Source: Fen-1135 sp963705275 (GTDB taxonomy: Bacteria; Desulfobacterota; Syntrophia; Syntrophales; UBA2185). From it: a stretch of DNA of 64,000 bases. The DNA lies in NCBI GenBank assembly GCA_963705275.1, contig OY970063.1, forward strand, positions 1,178,001-1,242,000, read 5' to 3'. Below the pieces are notes generated by a model. The model worked only from the letters and a program-made list of their open reading frames with translations. It did no database searches and was not told the origin of the DNA. Positions 26,493 through 33,669 of this stretch are shown here, in pieces (positions within the stretch are counted from its first letter, which is position 1; each line of letters starts with the position of its first letter). A program made the position numbers and the translations under genes.

Positions 26493-26619
26493 TTTCCATC
26501 TTTTCCTTAACTAATATCACCTTGATCTGAAACTCCCCGGTTCAATCCGTTACCCAAATGTAAGCACGATATCTGAAAAAGCAAGTCCGCACACAACGAC
26601 CTTTTCATGTTATGTCATT

Positions 26620-26740
26620 CCGCGGTAGAGGGAGGAATATTGTCATAGCATTAAGATCCCTCTCTTCGCTCGGGACAAGGATTTCTCAGTCGCTGCGCTC
26701 CTTCGAAATGACAAGAAGGGGGCCGAAATGACAGCTAACC
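26620..26740. repeat. Intergenic repeat before the HTH-nucleotidyltransferase gene
   Basis: Positions 26660-26712 contain CCCTCTCTTCGCTCGGGACAAGGATTTCTCAGTCGCTG and the following CGCTCCTTCGAAATGACAAG, nearly identical to 27857-27914 and to the family near 16976. The rest of the 319-bp gap shows nothing besides the operators at 26760-26797. Confidence 0.75.
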
Positions 26741-26759
26741 TTCCTGGCGAAAAATAATT

Positions 26760-26797
26760 GTTGTAATAATTACAACGATTGTTGTATAAGTTACAAC
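26760..26797. promoter_or_regulatory. Tandem 17-bp palindromic operators
   Basis: GTTGTAATAATTACAAC (26760-26776) and GTTGTATAAGTTACAAC (26781-26797) are two similar inverted repeats whose starts are 21 bp apart, i.e. two DNA helix turns. They lie directly upstream of the ribosome-binding site of a gene whose protein begins with a winged-helix domain, so autorepression is likely. Confidence 0.75.
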
Positions 26798-26811
26798 ATC
26801 GGAGGAATCAC

Positions 26812-27396
26812 ATGCTTACAAAATTATTTACATCAAGATTGAGAGTAGAAATTCTCGCGTTATTCTTTTCACGGCCCGAAGACGCCTTTTACTTGGGTGA
26901 AATTGTCAAGCATACCGGGGAGGATCGCGGCAACATCAGTCGTGAACTGCGCAACCTTGAGAAGATCGGCTTGCTTCTCAGCCGTAAACAGGGAAACCTA
27001 AAGTATTATTCGCTGAACAAGCGATATCTCCTCTACAATGAACTCAGATCAATTATTCAAAAAACCAGAGGCGTCGTTGGCAGGCTGAAAGAGGCGCTCT
27101 CCCAGGCGAAGAGTGTTGATTATGCTTTTATCTACGGGTCGATCGCCTCTGGCACAGAGACAGCCAAGAGCGATATCGACTTGATGCTTATCGGGAGCAT
27201 GACGCTGGAAACTCTTTTGAAACTCACTAAGGAACCTGAAAGAACCCTCGGAAGGGAAATAAATCCATCCGTGTACAGTGTTAAGGAATTCAGGAAAAGA
27301 TTGAGAGAGAAAGATTCGTTTATTGCCCGGGTGATGCATGAACCAAAAATTATGCTCATAGGAGATAATAATGGGCTACGAGAAATTGCTGGCTAA
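26812..27396 (+). CDS. HTH (ArsR-like winged helix) fused to a minimal nucleotidyltransferase
   Basis: A 194-residue protein; the ATG at 26812 follows GGAGG by a normal distance. Residues 1-80 form a winged-helix domain (LRVEILALFFSRPEDAFYLGEIV... SRELRNLEKIGLLLSRKQGNLKYYSLNK). Residues 95-190 are a nucleotidyltransferase domain with FIYGSIASGTETAKSDIDLMLIG (GS...DxD). This fusion is a known antitoxin-type arrangement, with a HEPN protein encoded downstream; here that gene overlaps by 26 bp. The HTH probably binds the two operators just upstream and the transferase domain neutralises the partner. Confidence 0.85.
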   Translation: MLTKLFTSRLRVEILALFFSRPEDAFYLGEIVKHTGEDRGNISRELRNLEKIGLLLSRKQGNLKYYSLNKRYLLYNELRSIIQKTRGVVGRLKEALSQAKSVDYAFIYGSIASGTETAKSDIDLMLIGSMTLETLLKLTKEPERTLGREINPSVYSVKEFRKRLREKDSFIARVMHEPKIMLIGDNNGLREIAG

Positions 27397-27805
27397 GAAT
27401 CTGATAAAGCCTTTCAAAGCCACTGACTTTGAAATCAAGAAACAAATACAACTTGCGGTCAGGGATCTGCACTCGGCAAAGGCTATGATAGGGATGGACA
27501 AAGACTGGACTTACAGCATAGCTTATAACGCAATTCTCCAGGCTGTTCGCGCACTGATGTATGCTGAAGGATTCAGGCCTGTTGGCGAGGGACAACACAA
27601 GACTGCGATCCTATTTGCGGAGCTTGCCTTAGGTGAGAAGTTTGAGGATGATGTTCGCTTTTTTGACAAAATGCGCAGCAAGCGACACCGAGCCGTGTAT
27701 GAGACCGCGGGGATCGTTTCTGAAGATGAGGCGACGCAATCAATCGCATTTGCCGAAAGGTTTGTCAGCAAAATAGAAGAGTTTTTGAAGGCGATTATGA
27801 AGTAA
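27371..27805 (+). CDS. HEPN-domain protein, probable toxin partner
   Basis: A 144-residue, mostly helical protein: EIKKQIQLAVRDLHSAKAMI, DWTYSIAYNAILQAVRALMYAEGFRP, then FFDKMRSKRHRAVYETAGIVSEDEA. The RSKRHRAVY segment is the HEPN Rx4-6H-like RNase/AMPylation site, and DWTYSIAYNAILQA is the conserved helix pair. Together with the overlapping HTH-nucleotidyltransferase it makes a complete toxin-antitoxin module, in contrast to the broken pair at 285-697. Activity as an RNase is inferred from the family. Confidence 0.8.
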   Translation: MGYEKLLAKNLIKPFKATDFEIKKQIQLAVRDLHSAKAMIGMDKDWTYSIAYNAILQAVRALMYAEGFRPVGEGQHKTAILFAELALGEKFEDDVRFFDKMRSKRHRAVYETAGIVSEDEATQSIAFAERFVSKIEEFLKAIMK

Positions 27806-27829
27806 CTGAACTGATCAAGTCGGGGATGA

Positions 27830-28085
27830 CAGCGGGGAATGCATGGGAAGCGAAGATATCTCTCTTCGCTCAGGACAAGGATTTCTCAGTCGCTGCGCTC
27901 CTTCGAAATGACAAGAAGGGGTCGGAATGACACGAATCTGGATTCCCGCTTTCGCGGGAATGACAAGGGAGGGGCGGGAAGGACAAGCATACGTAGTGCA
28001 GGACTTTAGTCCTGCTAATATAGCGCACCTAAAGGTACGCACTACATACTGCGGCGATACAGCATACCTGAAGGTCTGCACTAAG
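27830..28085. repeat. Composite of palindromic repeats
   Basis: CCTCTCTTCGCT...TTCGAAATGAC (27858-27911), TGGATTCCCGCTTTCGCGGGAATGACA (27939-27965), GTAGTGCAGGACTTTAGTCCTGC (27992-28014), GCGCACCTAAAGGTACGCACTAC (28022-28044) and CATACCTGAAGGTCTGCACTA (28063-28083). The 27992-28044 pair is almost the same as 23702-23754 including spacing, so these units move or copy as a composite. Confidence 0.85.
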
Positions 28086-28101
28086 ATAAAATAAGTATGT
28101 C

Positions 28102-28130
28102 TTGACTTTAGGTAAATAGTAGAATATACT
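28102..28130 (+). promoter_or_regulatory. Sigma-70-type promoter of the cold-shock cluster
   Basis: TTGACT (28102-28107) and TATACT (28125-28130) with an exact 17-bp spacer. Transcription would begin near 28137, giving a leader of about 170 nt before the cold-shock gene, interrupted by a terminator-like hairpin at 28216-28251. Confidence 0.7.
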
Positions 28131-28136
28131 TGTTCT

Positions 28137-28251
28137 AAATTATGTACCCTACAATGGTCTTTAGTCAGTATGGTACAGCCAAAGTTGAGTTATAACAATT
28201 TGAAGTGCAAAGGCGGCCACCATGCTCTTTAAGAGTCTCGGTGGCTTTTTT
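28137..28251 (+). ncRNA. Putative cold-shock leader RNA or small RNA ending in a terminator
   Basis: A roughly 115-nt stretch bounded by a consensus promoter (28102-28130) and an intrinsic terminator. The terminator stem is GCCACC (28216-28221) with GGTGGC (28240-28245), with additional internal pairing CTCTT/AAGAG, followed by six T. No frame of note lies inside. Either an independent small RNA or a leader controlled by read-through into the cold-shock gene. The boundaries are inferred. Confidence 0.5.
28216..28251 (+). terminator. Intrinsic terminator or attenuator upstream of the cold-shock gene
   Basis: Stem GCCACC/GGTGGC with an inner CTCTTTAAGAG hairpin and a TTTTTT run at 28246-28251; it sits between the promoter and the gene. 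Confidence 0.7.
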
Positions 28252-28310
28252 ATTTCTGTCATATTGGTAATTCGACTTTTGATAAATTCTAAGAAAGGAG
28301 GATACTAATT

Positions 28311-28511
28311 ATGTCAGAAGGTAAAGTAAAATGGTTTAACGAGAGTAAAGGTTTTGGATTTATCGAGAAGAATGATGGTGGGGATGTTTTCGTCCATTAC
28401 AGCGCCATTCAAGCCGCTGGTTTCAAGACTTTAACTGAAGGCCAGTCTGTAAGCTTTGATGTTGTCCAGGGCAAAAAAGGCCCCGCAGCAGAAAACGTGA
28501 AACTCAGTTAA
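28311..28511 (+). CDS. Cold-shock protein (CspA family)
   Basis: A 66-residue single cold-shock domain with an AAAGGAGG site. RNP1 is KGFGFIEK (about residues 13-20) and RNP2 is VFVHYSAI; the start MSEGKVKWFNESKG and the end GPAAENVKLS are canonical. It binds single-stranded RNA/DNA and acts as an RNA chaperone in the cytoplasm. It heads a run of three further small genes to 29331. Control through the long leader with a terminator-like hairpin is suggested by position. Confidence 0.95.
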   Translation: MSEGKVKWFNESKGFGFIEKNDGGDVFVHYSAIQAAGFKTLTEGQSVSFDVVQGKKGPAAENVKLS

Positions 28512-28531
28512 TTAAACATTGGGTAAAGAAG

Positions 28532-28569
28532 GAGGCGCTCCATTAAGATATTATATTTTGTAGCGCCTC
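28532..28569 (+). other. 8-bp stem-loop between the cold-shock gene and the next gene
   Basis: GAGGCGCT (28532-28539) pairs with AGCGCCTC (28562-28569) around an AT-rich 22-nt loop. There is no T run, so it is more likely an mRNA stability or processing hairpin than a terminator. Confidence 0.5.
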
Positions 28570-28624
28570 TGTACTTTCAGCATAGTCTTCACGTTCAAGA
28601 AAAGATAAGAACAGGAGCTGAAAA

Positions 28625-28825
28625 ATGGGAAAGTCCATGTACGACTTTGGCAAACGGGCGAAAGAAAAAGCAAGACAGCAGAAACAAATGGATAAGGCTT
28701 CAAAGCGCATAATGGCCAAGCAGCAAAAGGCTGATATGAGCGCAAACACTCCAAACGCGGACTCAGATCCGAAAGCTCCTATACTTCGGGAAATATCTGA
28801 TCAAGAAAATACTAAGACAATTTAA
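28625..28825 (+). CDS. Small highly basic protein of the cold-shock cluster
   Basis: A 66-residue protein with AGGAG upstream. The first half, MGKSMYDFGKRAKEKARQQK...ASKRIMAKQQK, is extremely rich in K/R/Q and predicted helical; the rest is polar and probably disordered. No named family. A comparable basic peptide (50473-50652) sits in front of the DEAD-box helicase, so such peptides recur next to RNA-handling cold-shock genes here. An RNA- or ribosome-binding role is a guess from charge and context. Confidence 0.75.
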   Translation: MGKSMYDFGKRAKEKARQQKQMDKASKRIMAKQQKADMSANTPNADSDPKAPILREISDQENTKTI

Positions 28826-28842
28826 TGAATGGAGGCATGAAC

Positions 28843-29169
28843 ATGGCGGAAGAAAAAGGATTGAATAAACCGGTAAAGTTGAAACCAGAATTGGCGGCAC
28901 TCCTGGGTGCAAGCTCACTTCCTCGTACTGAAATAACTAAAAAGTTGTGGGATTACATCAAGGCAAATAAACTACAAACCAAAACAGTCAATGGCAAACC
29001 AGAAAATGCCGGCAAGAATATTGTGGCTGATGCTAAATTAATTAAAATATTTAACAACACCAAGACTACCAGCAAGACCGGCAAATCAATTGATCTTACA
29101 AACCTGAAAGAAGGTCAGACTATCGATATGATGCAGATGGCATCTGTTGTTAGCGCCAATATAGAATAG
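28843..29169 (+). CDS. SWIB/MDM2-domain protein
   Basis: About 108 residues from the ATG at 28843, which is correctly spaced from GGAGG at 28831-28835. The SWIB/MDM2 domain covers residues 15-105: LKPELAALLGASSLPRTEITKKLWDYIKANKLQTK, then AKLIKIFNNTK...SIDLTNLKEGQTIDMMQMASVVSAN. In bacteria such proteins are small, stand-alone and of unclear function; in Chlamydia the domain is fused to topoisomerase I. Here it is in a cold-shock transcript. Confidence 0.85.
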   Translation: MAEEKGLNKPVKLKPELAALLGASSLPRTEITKKLWDYIKANKLQTKTVNGKPENAGKNIVADAKLIKIFNNTKTTSKTGKSIDLTNLKEGQTIDMMQMASVVSANIE

Positions 29170-29217
29170 ACTAAGCACATATGATTGTTTTTTCAAACCA
29201 GGAAGAGGAGAGACATA

Positions 29218-29331
29218 ATGGGAGACAAAGGCGGCAAGAAAGACAAGGAAAAAGCTCAGAAACAGCACGCCGAAAAAGACAAACAAAAGGCAAAACACCA
29301 GCTTGATAGGCAGCCAAAAAGAAAGCCTTGA
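29218..29331 (+). CDS. Small lysine-rich peptide, 37 residues
   Basis: Starts 46 bp after the SWIB gene with a good GGAGAG site and ATG at 29218. Sequence MGDKGGKKDKEKAQKQHAEK followed by a lysine-rich end; about half the residues are K, Q, D or H. Charge and position match the other small basic proteins of the cluster. No family known; could be a nucleic-acid-binding tail-like peptide. Confidence 0.6.
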   Translation: MGDKGGKKDKEKAQKQHAEKDKQKAKHQLDRQPKRKP

Positions 29332-29339
29332 TAGAGATC

Positions 29340-29402
29340 ACGGTGCGGAGATACGGCAGACCTGAAGGTCTGCACTGGGTCTTCCAAGAAAAGCCCCCGG
29401 CG
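29340..29402. repeat. GCAGACCT palindrome repeat between convergent genes
   Basis: GCAGACCTGAAGGTCTGCACT at 29355-29375 with the usual GTCTTCCAA tail. It lies at the 3' ends of both the cold-shock cluster and the methyltransferase gene. Confidence 0.8.
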
Positions 29403-29414
29403 CCATTCGCTCTA

Positions 29415-30623
29415 TTAATACAGCTCATACCTGAGGAGACGGCATTCAATCGGCCCATTGAATAACACGAACCGACGTGATGCCTTGAGGCCGATGTATT
29501 TGGCCAGTTCCACATTCCCGGTCAATACAAAGCCCGTCCATCCCCGGCAACGCTGCTTCATTACATCACCAATCTGACGATAAAGATCCTTGAGCTTCTC
29601 AACATCACCCAACCTCTTGCCGTAAGGGGGGTTAATTATCACCACTCCCTTATCGCCTTCCGGCTTAAATTCATCGAAGGCCGAATGAAAAAATTGTATC
29701 TGCCCTTTAAAACCTGCTGCATCAGCATTGCGACGCGCCAGTGCAAGCGCACGACTATCCTGGTCATATCCCGTAATCAGTCCGACAGGCAGCTTCTGAA
29801 TACCCTTTTCAGCATCAGCCAAAATCAGATGCCATAATCCGGCGTCAAAATCCAGCCAGCGCTGGAAACCAAATGACCGATGGCGCCCCGGAGCCACCCG
29901 TCCTGCAAAAAACCCCGCTTCAATGGGAATGGTGCCCGATCCACACATGGGATCAGCCAGGGGCATTGCGCCGTCCCAGCCGGTCAGAGCAATAACGGCA
30001 GATGCCAGGGTCTCCCGCAGGGGCGCCTCAGTGCGCTCAAGACGATAGCCGCGACGATCAAGCGCATCACCGGAACTGTCCAAAGATACCGTACAGACAT
30101 TTTTTGCCATATGAATATTTATACGAACATCCGGTGACGATGTGTTCACGCTGGGACGAGTGCCACAATGCTTGCGAATACGATCAACAACAGCATCCTT
30201 GGTCTTGAGAGCGGCAAATCCGGAATGGGTGATAGCCGAGTCCCGTAACGTACAGTCCACTGCAAGCGTCATGGAAGGTGTTATTAAATCATGCCAGATA
30301 ATGCCGTACACACCGGCGTATAGCTCCTCAGGCGATGCACAGGGAAACGTGGCTATATTTACCAATATCCGGCTGGCGGTGCGCAACCAGAGATTGGCAC
30401 GATACAGACCGGCCTGATCGGTGACAAATGACACACCACCCCGTCCTGCGCTTGCCCCCTGAATATCCAGAGCCTGTAACTCGGCTGCGGCGATCTCTTC
30501 GGCTCCTCGCGGTACTGCTGCAAAGCAGTTCATCGATATTTTCCGTTCAATCGCCGGACGTGCGGCACGCTTCAGCACACGTTTTTTTTCAGGCATCTCC
30601 TTTGTCCTGTCTTTCTTGTCCAT
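29415..30623 (-). CDS. rlmL: THUMP-domain 23S rRNA methyltransferase (RlmL N-domain type)
   Basis: A 402-residue protein. An N-terminal ferredoxin-like/THUMP region (NCFAAVPRGAEEIAAAELQAL through VDCTLRDSAITHSGFAALKTKDAVVDRIR) precedes a Rossmann methyltransferase domain with LADPMCGSGTIPIEAGF and the catalytic NPPYGKRLGD. These are signatures of RlmL/YpsC-type enzymes that form N2-methylguanosine in 23S rRNA (position 2445 in E. coli). The second, RlmK-type domain of the E. coli fusion is absent, as in most bacteria. The start at 30623 might be late or early: residues 1-30 are basic and poorly conserved; MNCFAAVPRG is another candidate. Confidence 0.85.
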   Translation of the reverse strand: MDKKDRTKEMPEKKRVLKRAARPAIERKISMNCFAAVPRGAEEIAAAELQALDIQGASAGRGGVSFVTDQAGLYRANLWLRTASRILVNIATFPCASPEELYAGVYGIIWHDLITPSMTLAVDCTLRDSAITHSGFAALKTKDAVVDRIRKHCGTRPSVNTSSPDVRINIHMAKNVCTVSLDSSGDALDRRGYRLERTEAPLRETLASAVIALTGWDGAMPLADPMCGSGTIPIEAGFFAGRVAPGRHRSFGFQRWLDFDAGLWHLILADAEKGIQKLPVGLITGYDQDSRALALARRNADAAGFKGQIQFFHSAFDEFKPEGDKGVVIINPPYGKRLGDVEKLKDLYRQIGDVMKQRCRGWTGFVLTGNVELAKYIGLKASRRFVLFNGPIECRLLRYELY

Positions 30624-30778
30624 TTTCCTCCAACGGTCGCCGGATTTCCAATCGCCCGGTATTCTTAACCCTTACTACACTTCACCCGGAAATCGCCAAA
30701 AAAATCGCAGAACCCTGCCTCGAAATATGGTACAAGCTAAGAAGGCAGCTCGTTATATTAAACAGAGAGTGGTGCATT

Positions 30779-31384
30779 ATGGAAAGCACGATAAATTGGG
30801 AAACTGATATAAATATAGCATTATCAAGGGCGCAGAAAGAGAAAAAACTGATATTGATCTATTTCTTCAGTCCCGATTGAATCTACTGTGAAAAGATGGA
30901 TGCGGCTACGTATCCAGATAAAAATGTAACAGAGTTCATTACACAAAATTTCATTTCCTTACGTGTACTCTCTGACGCAATACCTCTATCCACCGATTTC
31001 AATGTACAGGGAGCCCCTACTTTTATATTGCTCGACACCAACGGTAAGGAGCATTATCGGGCTGTTGGCTTTATACCTGCCGAAGAGATGATCCCTTTAT
31101 TGCTATTTGGCATTGCGAAAACATATTTTGACCTCGATCAATTTGATCAGGCCATCCAAAAACTGGATGTTGTTATCTCCGGGCATCCTGAAAGTTACAC
31201 GGCGCCGGAAGCAACCTATTTGCGGGGAGTTTACGGTTATAAAAAGACCCGTGATCGGAGCCATCTCAAGCAAGCCTATGAGAAGCTTCGAAATGGATAT
31301 AAACAAGGAAGATGGGCATTACGGGCATCACCATTGGCAAAGAGCATCGTCAGGCTGTTGGTTTCATACCTTCCTAAGAACTAA
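30779..31384 (+). CDS. Thioredoxin-fold protein with in-frame UGA at the first active-site cysteine (candidate selenoprotein)
   Basis: Read through the TGA at 30878-30880, the frame gives 201 residues: MESTINWETDINIALSRAQK, then FFSPD-U-IYC-EKMDAATYPDK. Homologous thioredoxin-like proteins have a C-x-x-C at this exact site, so the protein has U-x-x-C with Sec34 and Cys37. The rest of the thioredoxin fold continues with VQGAPTFILLDTNGKEHYR (cis-Pro region) and a TPR-like C-terminal part (ITKTYFDLDQFDQAIQ-like, LRGVYGYKKTRD). A stem-loop starting 18 nt after the UGA fits a bacterial SECIS. Without recoding, only a 33-residue stub would be made. A simple nonsense mutation or a sequencing error is the alternative. 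Confidence 0.65.
30898..30915 (+). promoter_or_regulatory. Candidate bacterial SECIS stem-loop
   Basis: GGATGCG (30898-30904) pairs with CGTATCC (30909-30915), one G-U pair included, around the four-base loop GCTA. The loop lies 24 nt after the UGA and begins with G, both in line with the bacterial SECIS consensus. It is inside the coding sequence, as is usual in bacteria. Confidence 0.55.
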
Positions 31385-31482
31385 TCCCTTCAGTGTTTGT
31401 TCCTTCCTATAAGTGTTGAAATTGGATTTCAGCAATAGATAGAAGATTACAACCGTTAATGAATAATCCCGTTAAGAAAAAA

Positions 31483-31504
31483 GGCAGGGTCCCCTTGCCC
31501 TGCC
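31483..31504 (-). terminator. Intrinsic terminator of a decayed minus-strand gene
   Basis: GGCAGGG (31483-31489) pairs with CCCTGCC (31498-31504). Read on the minus strand the stem is followed by TTTTTT (31482-31475 region). It lies just downstream of the PEP-CTERM remnant on that strand. It could also end the + strand thioredoxin-like transcript, though the T run there is short. Confidence 0.7.
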
Positions 31505-31529
31505 TTTCTGCTGGAAGTTAAAAATTAGT

Positions 31530-31612
31530 TTACTCTTTAAACTTCCTCCCCGCTCCTGCAACCCAGATTAAACCAAGACCAAGAAAAAGCATGATGGTGG
31601 TGGTTTCTGGGT
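31530..31612 (-). pseudogene. Orphan PEP-CTERM sorting signal remnant
   Basis: On the minus strand the frame ending at 31530 reads YPETTTIMLFLGLGLIWVAG then AGRKFKE and stop. This is the tripartite PEP-CTERM signal: P-E-x motif, hydrophobic helix and a basic tail, which directs exosortase-dependent surface attachment. Upstream in the same frame a stop occurs after a further 6 codons, and no open frame continues, so only the last 27 codons of a gene survive. An intact terminator follows. Confidence 0.6.
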
Positions 31613-32321
31613 AATGGCATGTGTTATCAAGTTAAGCTCTACTGGTTCACTGTCAATCAAAATAAATCTGAATAGCTTGGCTACTGAAAATACTGAATAT
31701 TGTATTGTTTGTTTCTTAATATACCATATATTGTATTTTAAAACACTTTTTTAAATTGTCTATTGTCCTCTTTCAGTTAGATTCCTTACCACTACGCGAC
31801 AAAATATTTTGCAAACGTTTATGTTAAAAGTTTTTCTGAATATAGCTTTCTGTAGTCTCGTTTTTGGCAATTCTCATCAGAATGGACCATTTCAATCGAA
31901 AATCAGTTAGGTGGTGCAATTTAGGGAATAAATTTTCCCTTTGACTGTCCATGCAGATGAGAGTATAATTCATCCATAGTATTTCCTACCTGGCCCTAAT
32001 TAATCTCACGACCCAACATCTAACCTTTTGGAGTGTAGTATGAGAACGACTTTCCGAAAGGTACCAATATGAAGCCTCCAATGGGATAGCAATGTCCCTT
32101 TGGGGGCACATTCCCCATATAATCACAATACCTAAATCGAGTTCTTATCAATTATATTGAATTTGCAAGCAAGTGATTTGCTATAGAGTCAAGCTTCTCA
32201 GTTGATTGGTTCAAATCAAATCAATAGCCTAAGCGCGGAAGCTGTCGAAAGGGGCTCGTAATTGAAAAATAGGCAGTGTTTCTTGCGGAGAAGAACCAAC
32301 TGAGAGAAAGGAGGGATATTT
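31613..32321. other. AT-rich intergenic region, no gene recognised
   Basis: About 700 bp with only short frames on both strands. It probably includes the promoter of the stress-gene run starting at 32322 and the decayed body of the PEP-CTERM gene. I found no convincing promoter pair or repeat. Confidence 0.4.
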
Positions 32322-32801
32322 ATGTTCGAGAAAATCCTGGTTCCATTGGACGGTTCAGCTTTGGCAGCGACCATTTTGCCCGAGGTAGAGGATCTCGCAA
32401 AAAGCCAGAAGTCCGAGATCACCTTGCTGACGGTGAGTAATGTCCCGAACCCATCCATCCTGGCGGAAGCGGGCGCCGCAGTTATTGATCCGATATTGAG
32501 ATGGCGCAAAAGCACTGCGGAGGAATATCTCACAGAGACCACAAAGACATTGAAGGCGAAGGGCTTGAAGGTGAGCTGGGTGTATCGGGAGGGTGCCCCG
32601 GCCACGGAAATTATCCGTTATGCCGACGAGGCACGGTGCGATCTTATCGCCATGGCCACTCACGGCCGCGGCGAGGTCGCCTGGGTGCTCGGAAGCGTAG
32701 CGGAAAAGGTCGTATCGCACGCAACGGTGCCGGTGCTCCTGATGCGGGTCCTCAAAGTCCAGCAGTTACTGAAGAAGAAGGATCTCATGAGTGGTCCGTA
32801 A
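32322..32801 (+). CDS. Universal stress protein (UspA family)
   Basis: A 159-residue single USP domain with AAAGGAGG upstream. It begins MFEKILVPLDGSALAATILP (the standard first strand and D) and has the ATP-binding motif G-x2-G-x9-G(S/T) as ATHGRGEVAWVLGSVAEKVVSHATVPVLLMR. ATP binding is therefore likely. Such cytoplasmic proteins respond to stress and energy limitation. First of four genes in the same direction: USP, dodecin and two cyclic-nucleotide-binding proteins, with gaps of 99, 39 and 34 bp. Confidence 0.9.
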   Translation: MFEKILVPLDGSALAATILPEVEDLAKSQKSEITLLTVSNVPNPSILAEAGAAVIDPILRWRKSTAEEYLTETTKTLKAKGLKVSWVYREGAPATEIIRYADEARCDLIAMATHGRGEVAWVLGSVAEKVVSHATVPVLLMRVLKVQQLLKKKDLMSGP

Positions 32802-32900
32802 TGGCGGGATGGCTAAATCTTCGGCGTTTGATTAATGGGATAAAAAGTGTCTGAGGTAGATCTTAATCAACTAAGTAAGTCAGAGAAAGGAGAGATTGCT

Positions 32901-33110
32901 ATGGCAGTGTACAAAATTATTGAAATTGTGGGAACAAGCCCAAAGTCCTGGGAAGATGCCGCCCGAAGCGCCTTGATAACAGCTTCAACGTCTCTTGAAG
33001 ATTTAAGAATTGCAGAAGTTGTTAAACAGGATGTTACCGTTGAGGATGGTAAAATAACATCCTTCAGGGTAAGACTCAATATCTCCTTCAAGTTTCGTGC
33101 TGGCGATTAA
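32901..33110 (+). CDS. Dodecin family flavin-binding protein
   Basis: A 69-residue protein; the ATG at 32901 has AAAGGAG and gives the standard dodecin start MAVYKIIEIVGTSPKSWEDA. The rest, ARSALITASTSLEDLRIAEVVKQDVTVEDGKITSFRVRLNISFKFR, is a complete dodecin fold. Dodecins assemble to 12-mers that store flavins or CoA. Longer in-frame starts at 32847 would add residues without precedent in the family. Confidence 0.9.
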   Translation: MAVYKIIEIVGTSPKSWEDAARSALITASTSLEDLRIAEVVKQDVTVEDGKITSFRVRLNISFKFRAGD

Positions 33111-33149
33111 CGGGAAGAACTCAGCTTTTCAGAAAGGAGATCAAGATTT

Positions 33150-33635
33150 ATGGTCACCGTAGATCTGTTAAGACAATTCGTTTTTTTCAAAGGGTTCAGT
33201 GAGGAACAGGTCAAGAAGCTGGCGGATATAGCTACTGAAGAGTCTTATAAGGCCGGTTTTCAGTTATGGAAAAAAGGAGATCCGGCAAAAGCCCTTTACC
33301 TGTTGGAAGGGGGAAAGGTGGTTCTGGGCATGGATACTTACATGGGTACTGCCAGACCACCTATGCAGGTCACCGTTGATATCGTTGCAAAGGGAGATGC
33401 AATGGGATGGTCGGCTGTCATTGAACCTTACGTGTACACCTTAGGAGCCCGATGTATTGATGATTCGAAAGCGATTGCCTTTGATGGAGCTAAACTCAGG
33501 GAGCTACTAAATAAAGACATTAATCTAGGATATGCATTCATGCATGCCACGGCGAAAGTAGTAGCCACCCGTCTGATGCATACGGAGATTATTCTGATTG
33601 GTGAGCGAGGACTCTCTGTTTTGAGCGAAGATTGA
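33150..33635 (+). CDS. Cyclic nucleotide-binding domain protein, copy 1
   Basis: A 161-residue protein that is essentially a CAP_ED (cNMP-binding) domain. MVTVDLLRQFVFFKGFSEEQVKKLADIA is the entry helix, LYLLEGGKVVLGMD a core strand, and GDAMGWSAVIEPYVYTLGARCIDDSKAIAFDGAKLRELL carries the phosphate-binding-cassette region, which lacks the usual RxAT arginine pair. No HTH domain follows. It may sense a ligand other than cAMP and work through protein partners. Related to the next gene; both probably arose by duplication. Confidence 0.8.
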   Translation: MVTVDLLRQFVFFKGFSEEQVKKLADIATEESYKAGFQLWKKGDPAKALYLLEGGKVVLGMDTYMGTARPPMQVTVDIVAKGDAMGWSAVIEPYVYTLGARCIDDSKAIAFDGAKLRELLNKDINLGYAFMHATAKVVATRLMHTEIILIGERGLSVLSED

Positions 33636-33669
33636 GTAAGAAGGATAGATCATAGAGGAGGTGACCGAT

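Noticed and set aside
32200..32230. GGTTCAAATC resembling a tRNA T-loop
   Set aside because: No acceptor stem, anticodon arm or D-loop could be placed around it.
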